DNA of 64,000 bases, taken from NCBI GenBank assembly GCA_963402885.1, contig OY727094.1, positions 30,444,501 to 30,508,500 on the forward strand. The letters run 5' to 3'. The position numbers were made by a program, and so were the translations under genes. This DNA is from Antedon bifida. Lineage: Eukaryota > Echinodermata > Crinoidea > Comatulida > Antedonidae. The notes below the pieces were generated by a model that was not told the DNA's origin, searched no databases, and saw only the letters and a program-made list of their open reading frames with translations. The stretch's first letter is position 1. Every line of letters starts with the position of its first letter. Shown here piece after piece: positions 1 to 12,300 of this stretch.

Positions 1-67
1 AAACATGTTACAATATGAAACTACTATGATCAGGTTTTGATACAAGTTAACAGTGTTGTTTAATAGT

Positions 68-165
68 GGAGCTATAGCTTAGTGGTTAACGTGCTTGCCT
101 TGCAATCCCAAGGTCCAGGGTTCAATCCTGACCAAGTGCCTCACTGCTCTTTCAACTCCCCTTTT
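68..165 (+). mobile_element. tRNA-like SINE head
   Basis: A tRNA-shaped segment has an A box (TAGCTTAGTGGTTAACG) and a B box (GGTTCAATCC) at normal spacing. The anticodon arm resembles tRNA-Ala (TGC within CTTGCAA), but the 3' half of the stem is disrupted, so this is not a functional tRNA gene. A foldback MITE abuts its 3' side. Confidence 0.55.
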
Positions 166-325
166 TAAACCTCTGTCTACATTATCAAACTTGTTTGACA
201 AAAAAGTGTGATGTGCCCAAATATGGTGGTGATATGCCCAATATGGTAGTGATATGACATCGTGTCCATATATGGGCACAGCACATTCTTTTGTCACATA
301 AAGTTTGATAGTGTAGACAGAGCTT
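166..325. mobile_element. Foldback MITE, family 1, copy 1
   Basis: Inverted-repeat element of the window's commonest family. The right end reads GTTTGATAGTGTAGACAGAGCTT and the left end is its complement with a few changes. The interior carries the family words GTGATGTGCCCA and ATGGTAGTGATATGACATC. No coding capacity. Confidence 0.85.
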
Positions 326-1367
326 AAGCCTCAAATGAGACTATAAAAAAGTTTATCCATTTTGTGATTGGCGAGTTACTTGCTGTTGGATTCGTATAAA
401 AACAAAATAACAAATAAAACAAAAAAAACTATACAGATATTAGAATAATGTGACAAGACTATTTTCATGATTTTAGAGAAAAAAAAAAACGTTGTTGTGT
501 GTTATGTTTATTTGATTTTAAAACATCCATTAAAATTTAAAAAAAACAAACAAAACAAGCAAACAGAATCAGCCGAGACTTCAAGGTCGCCAAGGGTAGA
601 CTACAGACTACAATTACTGTGATTGACTGAGTAAAGTGTCAAATACATTGGAAGGGGGAAACAACTCATTACAACTGCAAATCCCTAGAATTTCCCCAGG
701 GGCTTAAAATTCCCAAACCACATGTGGATTAAGGATTTTAAGTCAATAGTTATGATTCATTGAGTACATTCCTTTAAAACTCTGAGAAACAAAAAATGAT
801 TTAATTTGATTCGATTGAAATTTTGATATTCTCCATAGGTAACTCTTGGCATTTGTTCAATGTTATTGATGTTTGTAAGTCTTTCTTAATTTTAATTGAC
901 ACCTGGATGTAGGCGGTTAATTTCTGTAAATCTACCTTACGCAATTATTATTATAGTAGTTTTAGTTTTTATTTTGTCTGAATAAAAAGGAACTTAAAAC
1001 CTAAAATTATGGATACAATTGTTCACAGTTGTTTTTATTGTGACAGACTATTACTCTTCACATTATTATTAAAAATATGGCAGCTTAAATGTGTTAATTT
1101 TCCCCTTCCCCCTTCTGATATAAACTGAAATAAAACTTGCATCAAATGAAGGAAATATGCCTATGCTTTTGACAGAACCAACCAACAAAACCCTCAAACA
1201 TCTACGCACGGTAACCATATTTATTGTGTGCATTTGAAATGCATTTTCAATCGTTTTCTCAACCCAGTTTTGGTAGATTCCAGATTCAGATTCGAATTAT
1301 TAAGTCATTCCTACATATAGTAGAATGATAACAAAACAATACACACATATACACAAGACCTAATGAC

Positions 1368-1622
1368 CTATCTTTGGAACTCATTGTTGTGTAGTCTAAT
1401 AGCGCTAGGTAAGAATGAAAATTTATGTCTATTTGTTTTAACTGGAATTGTTGTTAATCTTCCAGATCTGGTAACTACTAACTTATTGTTGAGAATATGA
1501 GATTCATCAGCTAAAATACTATTTAATTTAGATATCATTTCATCATTACGCATTTGTGTGATTTCTTTAATCTCGACACCAGTAATTTTGACATAAAATG
1601 TGTATGTTCTATCACAATTCAA
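1368..1622 (-). pseudogene. LINE reverse-transcriptase C-terminal remnant
   Basis: An 84-codon minus-strand reading frame ends with a pattern (FSFLPSAIRLHNN) typical of the extreme C terminus of non-LTR retrotransposon polyproteins, where an SFxPxxIRxWN motif closes the protein. No RT catalytic region is visible upstream, so this is a 5'-truncated fragment. The assignment rests on the C-terminal motif alone. Confidence 0.45.
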
Positions 1623-3067
1623 TAGATCAATATTCCTGCCACTGGTATACTATAGTCAAAATCATATTTTTGTACATAACTAAATAAGGGAAGAATGAAT
1701 TAGAATGATTAATTTATATTTAATCAATTATTATAATTATTTGATTATAGTTTATAAAGCTCTGATATGTGAACTAAAGGATTAGACAACAATTACACAT
1801 ACCTATGTGTACTAATTAGAAACAGCCTAATTAATTTCTGTACCTTTCACGATTAAACACCAAACTATCGGGATGTTTGGTCGCCGGGGTTGACGAACTG
1901 GTCTCGGGTTGGCTTAACTTTTAAGCCATATGTATTTATTCCCTTAAGCCGGTTGAAATTCATACGTCGAGATAGATGCTTTCATTAGTTAATTGAATTT
2001 GTACAGTTTCAGTAATTAAAGACTTCCTATTGCATGTCATAGAACCGTTTAAGGAGCTTCTGACAAGCTAGCCAACAACGCACAACCTGTTAACGAACAA
2101 CAATTTGCAGATGCCGACAACTAGGAATTGAGTGGCGCGACAAATTTGATAAAACGCACATTTTCGACTGGTGTGACCGTTCAGAGACCTTCAAAAGCTT
2201 ATGACTGGAGTGGCGGCCACATGGTTTAAATTAATTTCACCAACGCCTTTCTTGCAAACTTGTCTAATGGAATTAGGTGTGTTTGTATCTAGGGATCTCA
2301 AATTCTTTCCTTTTTCTAGCTACAGTTTCAAAGTGATTAGTAATTTAGTTAGTCATTGTTATAACATATTTTCCTGCACTCTTTGTAATTAAAATTGTAT
2401 GTATCTCATAAGGTTGAATTTATTATATGTAAATTTATTCCAAAAAATATCAGGTAACATAAGTAATTAAGTAAGATATCGGATGTGTTAAAATCTGAAA
2501 TTCATAACTTTGGAAATTTCAATTTCTGATCACTCTGTAGACGTTTCACAAAATTTTATGCGATTTTGAAAAATAACTGAAATATTTTCTTTGTATTGTT
2601 TTCACTATTTTCGCATGAAATGTTCTGCCCTGAGAATAAATATGATTAACAATTTTTTTATTTTCACTATTAAATAAAAAATATCCTTCTCTGTGCAGCA
2701 TTTGATTAATTGAAACAACACTTTTCATGTCCTGTAACAAATCCACGAATTAAATGTAAACTATAACATTTTATTTTCTACTGAGCAGGTACATTCCTAG
2801 TTTAGATACTTTATAACATCCGCTAGAATGGCGAGACGTTATGTGGCTACTCGCATGTGTGTGAGACGGTGTGCGTGTGTTTGTTTATTTGTATATCTGT
2901 TAGCAGGATTACTCAAAAAGTTATTTCTCGATTTTCATAAGATTTTAAAGGATGGGTTCTTACTGTAGCCATATGGGAACATGTTATGAATATGTTCATA
3001 TGCATAGGCGGAGGTTTGTGCTCTTTTCTAGTTTACTGATATTCTTGTTTATTTTTTCTCTTTTTAG

Positions 3068-3163
3068 TACACACCACCACTTGTGCCACCACGTGGTGAA
3101 GTTAATGCAGCTGATGCATTTGACATTGGATCATTCGATGAAGAAGACGTCAAAGGAATCAAA
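3068..3163 (+). CDS. GRK2: GRK2 exon: AGC kinase C-tail
   Basis: Exactly 32 codons between a TTTTTAG acceptor and a GTAAGA donor, phase 0 at both ends. The residues ([20 protein letters not shown]) are nearly identical to the vertebrate GRK2 C-tail that tethers to the active site and contacts nucleotide. Confidence 0.95.
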
Positions 3164-6100
3164 GTAAGAAATCAAACTTACTCTAAAGCTCTGTCTACAC
3201 TATCAAACTTTATGTGACAAAACAATGTGATGTGCCCATATATGAACACAATCATGTCACTACCATATTTGGGCCCTTTTTTTTCAAACTAGTTTGATAG
3301 TGTAGACAGAGCTTTACTCTAATTTAGCTCTGTCTACACTAGTAGAGTTGTATATATTCAAAGCATTTACACATACATACGCTCTGAGTTTTTTTAGCAA
3401 CAATTTTCGTATGTTTTGCCACATTGCTAGCAGGAGCTCATAAGCACCCAGCAGAATGCGCCTTATGAATATTTGAAGACATACAGTATTATATAATATA
3501 TTTTTATTGCTAAAACTGTGTCATATAGTATCAATATAAAACAAAAGAGTTCAGGTTCTCCAATTTATTATCCCTTTTAAATTATGAAATATTTTTTTTT
3601 TCTCTTTCGTGGGGGTCACCCACATTTATTCATTCTGTTGCAATACAACGGTACATTATACAAATACATATATACTATATATACATTTCTGTAAAAATAT
3701 AAAACAGTACAATTTAATAAGTAGTTAAAAAGGCAATTCATAAAATCAATGCAGTAGTAATAATTTGTGTTTTAAAATGAAACAACTGGAGTTCAGTTTT
3801 CAGTGGACAGTCAGTCGGGGTGGGAGGCTTAGGGATAAATATCCAAAATGTACAATATGCTCAATTTGTCCTTGAATAACGTTCCCCCTATATGCATGTA
3901 TTGCTGGCTTATCCATTCACGTATGCTGTACTCTTTTCCATTATCACCAAGTAATTGAAATTGACACACAAATTAATGACATGCTGTATGTTTTCACATG
4001 TCATGTGACACTTCTGCTACTGTGCAACAGCCGTCAAAAGTTATTCGTTTTCCAGCCAACTTAATGTATTTCTTATTTGTTTTGCCGGCCCTTTGAACTT
4101 TAAAAATTCCACACCCCCGTACATGTTTTTAATATAAATTGGAAACAAATTACTTCGTCAATATAAGAGATTATGCGTGATTATATAAGAAGCTAGTGGA
4201 ACACTTTCTGTTTAATGTGATTATTTACTAGTCATTTTTGATTAACTGTAGGTTTGAAATAAAAAAACACTACTGAATATATGGTTATAATAAAAATGAC
4301 ATAAAATAGTCAGTTCAGATAATCTCCACTTAAAAACTGTACTAACTGTACATACAGTGGAATTACAGGGCCGTAGCCACCAGTAGGGTTGATGTTGGTG
4401 TTTCAACCTGACCACAGAGGCCTTTGACAACCCAGTTGCTTGAACAGAGATTATTCCCTTTACTTGCGAAAACCGCACCATTTTATTTTTTTGTGGCTAC
4501 ATCACTGAATTAGACTTGAGTTTGTATCTGGTGTATGTGTGTACATAAATACAGTTTTATTAAGGTGACACTTTCTCATGGAACAAAAGAGAGGCAATGC
4601 CAACTTCAACTAAAATAATCCAATACAAAAATTATCCACCCAGGAGTCTAACTGCAATCTCCTTCAGTGCGATCCTAGTCAAACTAAGAAGCTAACCCAG
4701 TCCAGGAAGCCCTTCAACAGTCGGACCCAGCATATATTTGAATGCTACAGAAGACTGCCGCTTGGATACGACTGGCATCAATGGGAGGAACGAAACTGTA
4801 CTGTCCTGTACTGTACTTGATGATTTTCAACAAAGCAGATAAATGTATTAAAATTTTTCTTTTGATTACAGCTTACCGATTCAGATCAGGAACTGTACAA
4901 GAATTTTCCAATTACAATCTCAGAAAGATGGCAGCAAGAAATTGCAGAGACTGTGTTTGAAACAATTAATAATGATGCAGACAGAGCAGAAGCCAAGAAA
5001 AAGGCCAAGAAGATGGATGAAGGGGGTATGTATATTATGCACATAATATCATTTAAATATATGCTAATTCATATTTTACATATGCAAATAAAATATAAAA
5101 ACTGAAGTCAAATTAATTTTTACTTTATCTTTTACCAAAAATAATGGTAATATGATGGATTTATACAAATGAAGATATGTTGATTAGTATTTTATTACTA
5201 AATCATGTGGTCTATAGGGTCAAGAAAGAAAAAGTATAATATGACAGTACACTATAAGATGTTTTGTGTGCACCTTTTATTATTCTGTTTCAAGGTAGAA
5301 GAAAAGTTTTTGTCAGATTTTCTTTCACAGATAATATACAAAAATCAATCAGATGACATCTCAAGATTCGGGTGAATAATGTGGAAACTTAAAATAACGA
5401 GTCTTCCTTTTTCTAAAAAACAGAATACGCAGAGGGAAAAGATTGCCTCCTACACGGTCAATTATCTAAATTGGGCGGACAATTTCTGAATTCATGGCAG
5501 CGTCGTTATTTCTTCCTATTCCCCAATAGACTAGAATGGCAGGGCGACAACGATAGGAACAAAACGTCCGCAGTAAGTATGCTTGTAAAATTTAAAAAAA
5601 ACATGAACTCTGTTTTTAATGCTTGCCATGCTTGCTTACTTTCTCAGACTATGCCCGCGGAAAGGACACGATTATTCACGGACATCTGCTACGGTTGGGT
5701 GGTTATATAAACACCTGGTCAAAGGGATATTACTACTTGTTTCCAAACAGGTTGGAGTGGCAGAGTGATGGCGAAAAATCAGTCGCCTCAGCAGTAAGTC
5801 CCGAATCGCTGAAATGTGTGCTTGCACCCTTAGATGTTACTTGTATATACCCCCCTCATTATATATTCCCTGCTTCGGTGGTGTTGTCGTTGTGGTTATA
5901 TGTTTACAGAATAGAATTGTTTATGAAATGCTGTAGCACTATATGTGTATTAGTGTATTGAAAGTACTATTTGCATGTTTTGTACAGTATCATAGTGTGA
6001 TTGTAAATACTATATCAATATCTTAGTGAAATGCTATTTGCATGTTGTGTATTGTATGTGCTTTATTCTGCAGTAGAACTCCTCCTTTAAGACACTCCTA

Positions 6101-9100
6101 CTCAGGAACACCCCCATTAAGGGGACACTGTGAAATGAACAAGAGGAAATACATATTTCACTACTCCTATTAAAGGACAACTTGACCGAGGACCATATTT
6201 TAACAACGTATTAGGGATGTACATATGATTGCAGAACCATCGCGAGATTAAAGCTCTGTCTACATTATCAAACTTTATGTGACAAAAAAATGTGATGTGC
6301 CCATATATGGACATGATGATGTCATATCACTACCATATTTAAGAATATCACTACCATATTTGGGCACATCACATTTTTTTTTATCAAACTAGTTTGATAG
6401 TGTAGACAGAGCTTAAGGATATCGGCGCACACGCTTGCCGTACAGCCGTCGCCATAAATTGCTGTGACGTCACAGGTGCATTGCAAAATTTACGTTAGAG
6501 TTTTCTGGCAAAGTGGCAAATTGCAAAAATTTCTAGTAAACGCACTTTGTAAATAAATCATAAAAAAAATATAAATGTTGTTTTTTTTATTGTTTCTTTT
6601 GCTTATCTGGACTCATTAAGTAGATTTTGCGATGTACCTGTGACGACACAGCAATTTACGGCGAAGGCTGTACGGCGAGGGCGTGCGGCGATATCCTTAA
6701 TCTCGCGATTGTTCTGAAATCATATGTACATCCCTAATACGTTGTAAAAATATGGTCCTCGGTCAAGTTGTCCTTTAAGGGAACACTTTTGAACCAAAAG
6801 GTGTCACCTTAATTTGGGTTCTACTATATTTTCATTATCTCAACTGTGAAAAATATGTGGAAATCTTTAAAAAAAGTTTGTTGTTTTGTTAATCTGTATA
6901 CTATACTCTTGGTATTTATTGATTCTATTGATGTGGGGTTTTACTTAATCTATATCATTTCTTTGGTGTACCTATTTCTTCTATGTTGTTGTCTTCTCTC
7001 CCTTTAACTGTTTTGTGTACATAGATACTATAATGGTGGAATAGATGGTGGTAGATTATTTTAGTGGATACTACTTGCATATGAGGAGGCATTATATGTC
7101 TTCTATTCGACCTTTACCTGCTTTCCCTTCTACTAACTCTACATGTAACATACTAGTACCATGCCGGATGTGATATTTATGCCATATATTCTCTGTGGTG
7201 AACATACTATTTGCATGCAACACTGTGATACTATTTCATTTGCCATATGTAATTATTTTTTAAATCATAGGTAAAGTCATGTATAATACATGAAACATAT
7301 TAGTTTTCTTTTATCAAATTGAAACAGGCAAGGATATAATGTTTAAATTTAAAATATTACTGTACCAATATAAGATGATAATTTTATGACATAAAGCTAT
7401 CAGATTTTATTATCCAAATAATAAATGTTTATGAGTTCGGTGGTAACACATTTAGCAAATTAATAGTATTTGTGGGTGGTTAGCTTATATCTTATAATTG
7501 AAACAGGCAATGTTTTAATGCTTAAATTTAAAATATAATATCTTTATGAAACGACTATGTTCGCGTTCTTTGTTCATATTCTAAAGCACTATCAAACTTT
7601 ATGTGACAAAAAATGTGATGTGCTCATATATGGACACGATGATGTCATATCAGTAGCATATTTGGGTTTTTGTCAAACTAGTTTGATAGTGTAGACAGGG
7701 TTTTACATAATAAGTGTAGGAACATAAGAAATAATACTGTTCTCATCCTTTACCTACTGTATCCTACACTTATTGTAGTTTACAGGTTAGTGATCTGAAA
7801 GGTTGATGCAACCAAATTAACATCCCATTCAGATCTGCTATGTTATATAATATAGTTATTAATAATGTGTGTGCTAATATATTAAAGTTATTGTTGTCAC
7901 CATGGTAATATTACAATTATTTGTGTTGCCATGGCTAAGCCACGCTCCTTTAATTTAGGTCCTTGTTAATTTTCTGCAAATTAAAGCCCTTTATATCATT
8001 GCATGTCATAGTGTATCCACCTTCATGTCAATGCATGTTCATTCTAAAAATACACTATAATGTGAATTTAATCACATTTTTCATTTGCCAAATTGAATTA
8101 TATATGTATATTTGAATTCTTGTTATTAATATAAAATGTGTGATGATATTAAAGTAATATATTAAATATTAATATAGATAATTCAATGCAAAGTATATTC
8201 ACTTGTTTCTGTATTCATAAGAGGGCAGCAAACGCATAAAAATAATAATGTACATTCATGAAAATTACTAAATAATCTATTAATTTTTATTATTTATTAT
8301 TATTATAATAGTAAAGTTGAATCTCCCAATACCAGACTTTCTAAAAACTGGAAACTTTCCCCAAACCTTAAGATCCAAAAGGTACCTAAATTGTCCCATT
8401 GAAACCATATTTGTGAATAGTGGAATTTCCAGTGTGTCTGGTATTTGGAAATAAACATGATATTTTTCTACTGGATAAACTCAACACTGTGTTCTGAGCT
8501 AAGATTTAAATTGTGTTTATATTTTCAGCAAAATGTATTAACTATGGATCAAATATTAGCGGTGGATGAGGCACAGATCAAGAACTTTAAATGTATTCAA
8601 TTGAAACTTAAACAAGAAAAACGATGTATATTAAGGGCAGAGGTATGTAAAGCAAATACACGGGTTAAAGAGTAAAAACATGTGATCTTGTGAAAAGTTA
8701 AGTAGATTAACATAACACCTAATTTTTAGATTCAAGAAATTTTCATTCCGATGTTTTATTTGCACTGTAAAGATATTCAGCTATTAAAATGTATATCTTT
8801 TTATTTTTTATTTTTATTTAAAACATATTTATACAGGATAAAAACATATCAGGTATAGATGTAGCACCTGTTTTACATATGGTCCTGTTTATAGAAAATA
8901 GAGGTTAAAACATCCATAAAAAATTCTTTAACACACAAAATCTATTTCACATTTTCTACCTGACAATCTAAAATGTAATTGATAATAATGTGTTTACTTT
9001 TTTTATTCAAAATTTTATTTTTATAGAGTGATCCCGAATTTGTGCAATGGATCAAAGAAATCCGAGAGGCATTCGAAGGAGCACAACGGATGCTTCGGAA

Positions 9101-9188
9101 AGGTCCGAAGATGTTTGCTGCGCAAGGTTCGTCCTCCGACATCTTAAAGCATACGTCTCTTGGTCGCAGCAATAGTAATGGTCACTAA
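3068..9188 (+). CDS. GRK2: GRK2/3-type G-protein-coupled receptor kinase, C-terminal exons
   Basis: This is the 3' part of a beta-adrenergic-receptor-kinase-type GRK. GRK2/3 phosphorylates agonist-bound GPCRs and is brought to the membrane by its PH domain, which binds free G-beta-gamma and acidic phospholipids. Exons seen: 3068-3163 (AGC-kinase C-tail, [18 protein letters not shown]), 4872-5025 (end of C-tail and RGS-homology return, [14 protein letters not shown]), 5424-5572 or 5648-5793 (alternative first PH exons), 8529-8642 (middle PH strands) and 9027-9188 (C-terminal PH helix, tail, stop). Using either alternative exon keeps the frame open throughout: 96+154+149 or 146+114+162 nt. The kinase catalytic domain lies 5' of the window. 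The tail is shorter than in vertebrates and ends SNSNGH. Family assignment is by direct similarity to vertebrate GRK2. Confidence 0.95.
3185..3315. mobile_element. Foldback MITE, family 1, copy 2
   Basis: Near-canonical copy in a GRK2 intron with matching ends (AAAGCTCTGTCTACACTATC and its complement). TTACTCTA-like sequence occurs on both flanks and may be a target duplication. A solo end (AGCTCTGTCTACACTAG) follows at 3326-3342. Confidence 0.9.
4872..5025 (+). CDS. GRK2: GRK2 exon: C-tail end and RGS-homology return helices
   Basis: Enters in phase 0 after TGATTACAG and leaves with one base of the next codon before GTATGT. The sequence ([18 protein letters not shown]) matches vertebrate GRK2 just upstream of the PH domain. 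The end ([11 protein letters not shown]) is a lysine-rich linker. Confidence 0.95.
5424..5572 (+). CDS. GRK2: GRK2 PH-domain exon, version a (conserved form)
   Basis: Encodes the first PH-domain strands ([15 protein letters not shown], then [17 protein letters not shown]). It keeps the basic WQRRYF strand of vertebrate GRK2. Acceptor AAAAAACAG, donor GTAAGT. The 149 nt complete the codon begun in the previous exon and end in phase 0. A second version follows after an intron of only 75 bp. Confidence 0.95.
5648..5793 (+). CDS. GRK2: GRK2 PH-domain exon, version b (alternative duplicate)
   Basis: A diverged duplicate of the preceding exon: [17 protein letters not shown], then [17 protein letters not shown]. 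It has an intact acceptor (TTTCTCAG), donor (GTAAGT) and reading frame, and the same entry and exit phases (146 nt). Using both versions in one mRNA would shift the frame, because 149+146 is not compatible with phase. The intron between them (5573-5647) is short. Together these point to mutually exclusive splicing. The basic RR pair of version a is KG here, so lipid or G-beta-gamma binding could differ. Confidence 0.85.
6069..6826. mobile_element. Large foldback element (CAGTAGAAC ends) with nested MITE
   Basis: Both ends read inward CAGTAGAAC(T/C)C and are flanked by TA-rich sequence, as in pogo/Tc1-like elements. The arms are long: 6167-6250 pairs with 6700-6783, and 6415-6497 pairs with 6620-6700. 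The left arm is split by the MITE at 6251-6414, while the right arm preserves the empty site. No transposase is seen. Confidence 0.75.
6251..6414. mobile_element. Foldback MITE, family 1, copy 3 (nested)
   Basis: A full 164 bp copy with good ends, inserted in the left arm of the larger palindrome. The uninterrupted right arm shows the original site was GAGATTAAGG, so the insertion was into TTAA or TAA, with a possible TTAA duplication. Confidence 0.9.
7583..7704. mobile_element. Foldback MITE, family 1, copy 4 (degraded left end)
   Basis: The left end has lost part of its repeat (AAAGCACTATCAAAC) while the right end is recognisable (GATAGTGTAGACAGGG). The interior words match the family. Confidence 0.8.
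8529..8642 (+). CDS. GRK2: GRK2 exon: middle PH-domain strands
   Basis: 38 codons in phase 0 between ATTTTCAG and GTATGT. The sequence ([18 protein letters not shown]) aligns with the vertebrate segment in which strands 5 to 7 of the PH domain form. Shared by both PH versions. Confidence 0.93.
9027..9188 (+). CDS. GRK2: GRK2 last coding exon: PH C-terminal helix and tail
   Basis: Begins [20 protein letters not shown], the helix that with its downstream segment contacts G-beta-gamma in vertebrate GRK2. It continues through a basic stretch (LRKGPKM) into a serine-rich tail and stops at TAA (9186-9188). The vertebrate RSPVVELSKVPLVQRG segment is absent or replaced, so an alternative 3' end elsewhere cannot be excluded. 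Confidence 0.92.
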   Translation, partial: SDPEFVQWIKEIREAFEGAQRMLRKGPKMFAAQGSSSDILKHTSLGRSNSNGH

Positions 9189-9372
9189 TCACACCTTTCA
9201 TAAACAGTTTTAATGCATATTCATTAATGCTTTGAATGCTAATTAACCTGCTAACTAATCTAACCAATGACAGAACAGTTGATAATGGGTTAAGATAATC
9301 TAGATTTTAGTAGGAATCACCCACATATTAGTAACTAGTGGGAAATCAGATTATGAATATTTAAATTTTTTA

Positions 9373-9378
9373 AATAAA
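9373..9378 (+). terminator. Candidate GRK2 polyadenylation signal
   Basis: First AATAAA after the GRK2 stop, 185 bp downstream. Others follow as far as about 14.5 kb, so the true 3' end is uncertain. Confidence 0.3.
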
Positions 9379-12300
9379 TGAATATTCATGATTTGCTGTT
9401 ATTTTCAATATTTGTGTTTCATTTTAAATTGTTCATATCAAATATTTTTACAGATTTTTTACATTTTTTTTTTCGGTTATTTCTATTCATTATTTAGAAA
9501 AGGTGCTAGATTTTAGGATTTGTTTACATTTTGCTACATCATTTCATGTCTATTAGTAGCTGATCCTCAGAATTTCACAAATATTCCATTACTGTGCTGC
9601 TGCAAACCACAATATTACTGCAGTAATTCTACTGCTTTAACACTGCATTTGTTATGGTAATACTGCAGTAACTTTGTTTATTGCAATATTGCAACAACTG
9701 ACCATGCAAACAACATTTTACAATTTTAAAACATGTTTGTGACTGCCTTTAAAAAAATATTTTTTTCTAGTAAATTTTGCTGGTTAATTTAATTCTTTTG
9801 TACTGTAATCATTTATTTGTTTTATTCTTTATTTTTTATGATTTTAGTTTAAATTCATTGTAGATAAAATATTCACTCTACTGTATTTCTTTTCTACAAA
9901 TTCCCCTTAGAAACCTCAGAAAGATAAACACACTGACTCAATGATCACGGTAAAATATAAACAATTAAAAATTTGAAGAATAAATACACCGTCATTATCA
10001 GAAATTAAACAGAAACATTGCTAATCATTTTACAGATTTTATGGAGTCCTGAAAACCAAAAATTTATGAGAAAAAAGTGAGTTTGCAGTTTAAATGTGAA
10101 TGAACAAGAAATGTTTTTATATGATTATTGTTATTATTATTATTATTATTGTTTTTTATTTTCAAGTTTGCTTTTATTTCCTTACTCAATGGAAGTAAAG
10201 TTTAATGTTTTTATTTTCTTTATGTCAACAAGCGTTCTGAAACCTGTCATATTTACCTTATTGTGGCATCTTCTATAACAAACATAATAGCATCTTGTTC
10301 TCTTGTTTTTTCTTTTCTTTCTAACATTCCATATCTACATAATTCATGATCTAGAAAAAAAATGGTGTTAATGTGGCATTTATCTCATTTGCATAAAGCA
10401 ATCACAGGTGTCACTGTTGTGTGAATAGTCACCTGTTTATTATAGAGTATAGTTTTTGTCAGCAATTTCATGTATCTGTTGTGTGTTGTCTTTTTTCTGT
10501 ATTAGTTAAAGCACTAGGTTTTTTTTAATTGAACATTTTTTAGATGCAAACTGCTATACTGCATGGGTATAAGCCTATCTTGAGTAGCCTACAAGATCAC
10601 CATACTAAACTTGAGAATGGGCTTATGTCTGAGTCTGTATGGTAATTCATGCTAACTCAAATTTAGGATAGTATAATTAATAACATTTAAAATTGTTCAT
10701 GAATCAGAGGATTCTGTTTCTTGTTTAAACAGGTTCTGTATTTCTAATGTATTTCTAATAAAATTAGTATTTCTTAAAAAATGCTTTGAAATAGAATTGT
10801 TCATTCCCATATTTGGGCAACTGAATATATTTTTAGCCAATGAAATACCTGTAGTAAATTATGTATTGTATTTCTTAATTATAAATTATTGTTATAATAA
10901 TTATACTTGCGACAATATGTTTTTTTACCTTTTAATAAATAACTTTAAAATATAGATTATTGGCTTAGAAAAACCTAGATGTTAAGAAAAAAAAGCTGAC
11001 CTACATTGTGTACTATACTGTTTTATTAATAAATTATTTTATTTCACATAATTTGACATTAGTTCTTATAGACTGGAACCACAAACAGATAAGTTTTTTT
11101 ACATGATTTTTCCAGACATTGTAACCATGATGAACTATGGTAAAATAATCTCTCAAAATATTACATCAATATACCCAATGTCACATGACCAAAATGTGCC
11201 TTTTGATTGGTTGATTCATCACTAGGGATTATGTCCAACAATAAACATTGTTGTAATATTAATTTTTGTTTTTATTATCATTTTTTTGTTATTGTTGCAT
11301 GGATAGATGTAGGAATTTAAACTGTATCATGTTTAGTGTATACTAGTGTATTAGTTGCGATGTACAGTTGAAGTTTTTATACCGAAAGATAAATCAATTT
11401 ACTTGCTGTGTAGATAGATACTTGTTGGTGCTTGTTGTTTTAATACCAGGCAAAGTAGTTCTACATTTTTTTAATGAAAATAATTGTTCTTTCTTATTAC
11501 TACCAAGTTCATTTGTTAAGGGTTTTTTCAGTTTTAACAAGTTTTAGAATATCACTATAGGCTATATTTTTCTTATAGTATGTGTGTTCATTTGTAAAGA
11601 ATTTGGTCCATTGAGAAATATACAGCTGTAGTTAGAAACAAAGTATACGACAATGATCGCATTTCAAATTGTATAGTTCTGTATATTACACATTCTAAAA
11701 TGTTTCCACCATTTTCAAATTATTTCCCGAATGTAACAACACATAATTAAACGCATTTAAACAAAATGAAGCATATTATTTCATCCAAACCAAGAATACA
11801 ATTGTTTTGTATTGTTCATATATTTTTATGTTTATATTTCCACTTCTACAAATATTTTTCTTCTTTATTTGAGGCTGCAATGGAATCTAGATCAAAGTAA
11901 GTCTGTTGTTAGTAAGGTTTTTACAATTGTTTAAGTAGTCAAAAGTTACTATAAAGTGCTTAAAAATGATTCAGTAACATCCCTAAATTCTAAATTAAAC
12001 AATTATCTATTTTATACCATTTGTGGTACTAATGTTGATTAAAGAAAATATCACAAAATAGTCAACCACACAAATGCATATGCCTGAATGTTTCAGTCAG
12101 TACCTACTTACTAAATATAGTAACAACATTTTCTTTAAAAGGAAACACAATACAGACCCTTCTGTGCTGTCATTTATTATCTATGTTTTTGCTTAAGCCA
12201 AGATAGTTAAGTCTTAAGTGAAAAACTGAGTCTTTATTATTCAAAACCAGTTATTTTTGTCTTATGAAAAAAACTACATCATCTTGCTTAAATTATTTTG

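Larger units (their letters stand above)
1..3067. other. Intronic or upstream sequence of GRK2, no exon seen
   Basis: This stretch lies 5' of the first recognised GRK2 exon and is presumably intron, since the kinase domain must lie beyond the window edge. It holds a tRNA-like SINE head, one foldback MITE and a LINE C-terminal remnant on the minus strand. I found no GRK2 kinase-domain exon in it. The part from about 1860 to 2400 is less AT-rich and looks like unclassified mobile DNA. Confidence 0.5.
5794..8528. other. GRK2 intron with nested foldback elements
   Basis: A 2.7 kb intron between the first and second PH exons. It holds a roughly 760 bp palindromic element with a MITE inside its left arm, and a second degraded MITE near 7.6 kb. 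I saw no further PH exon copy. Several repeats of 'CTATTTGCATG' near 5.95-7.22 kb suggest older local duplication. Confidence 0.6.

Noticed and set aside
10096..10278. 60-codon frame with a tyrosine run
   Set aside because: It arises from a TAT/TTA microsatellite; no splice or domain evidence.
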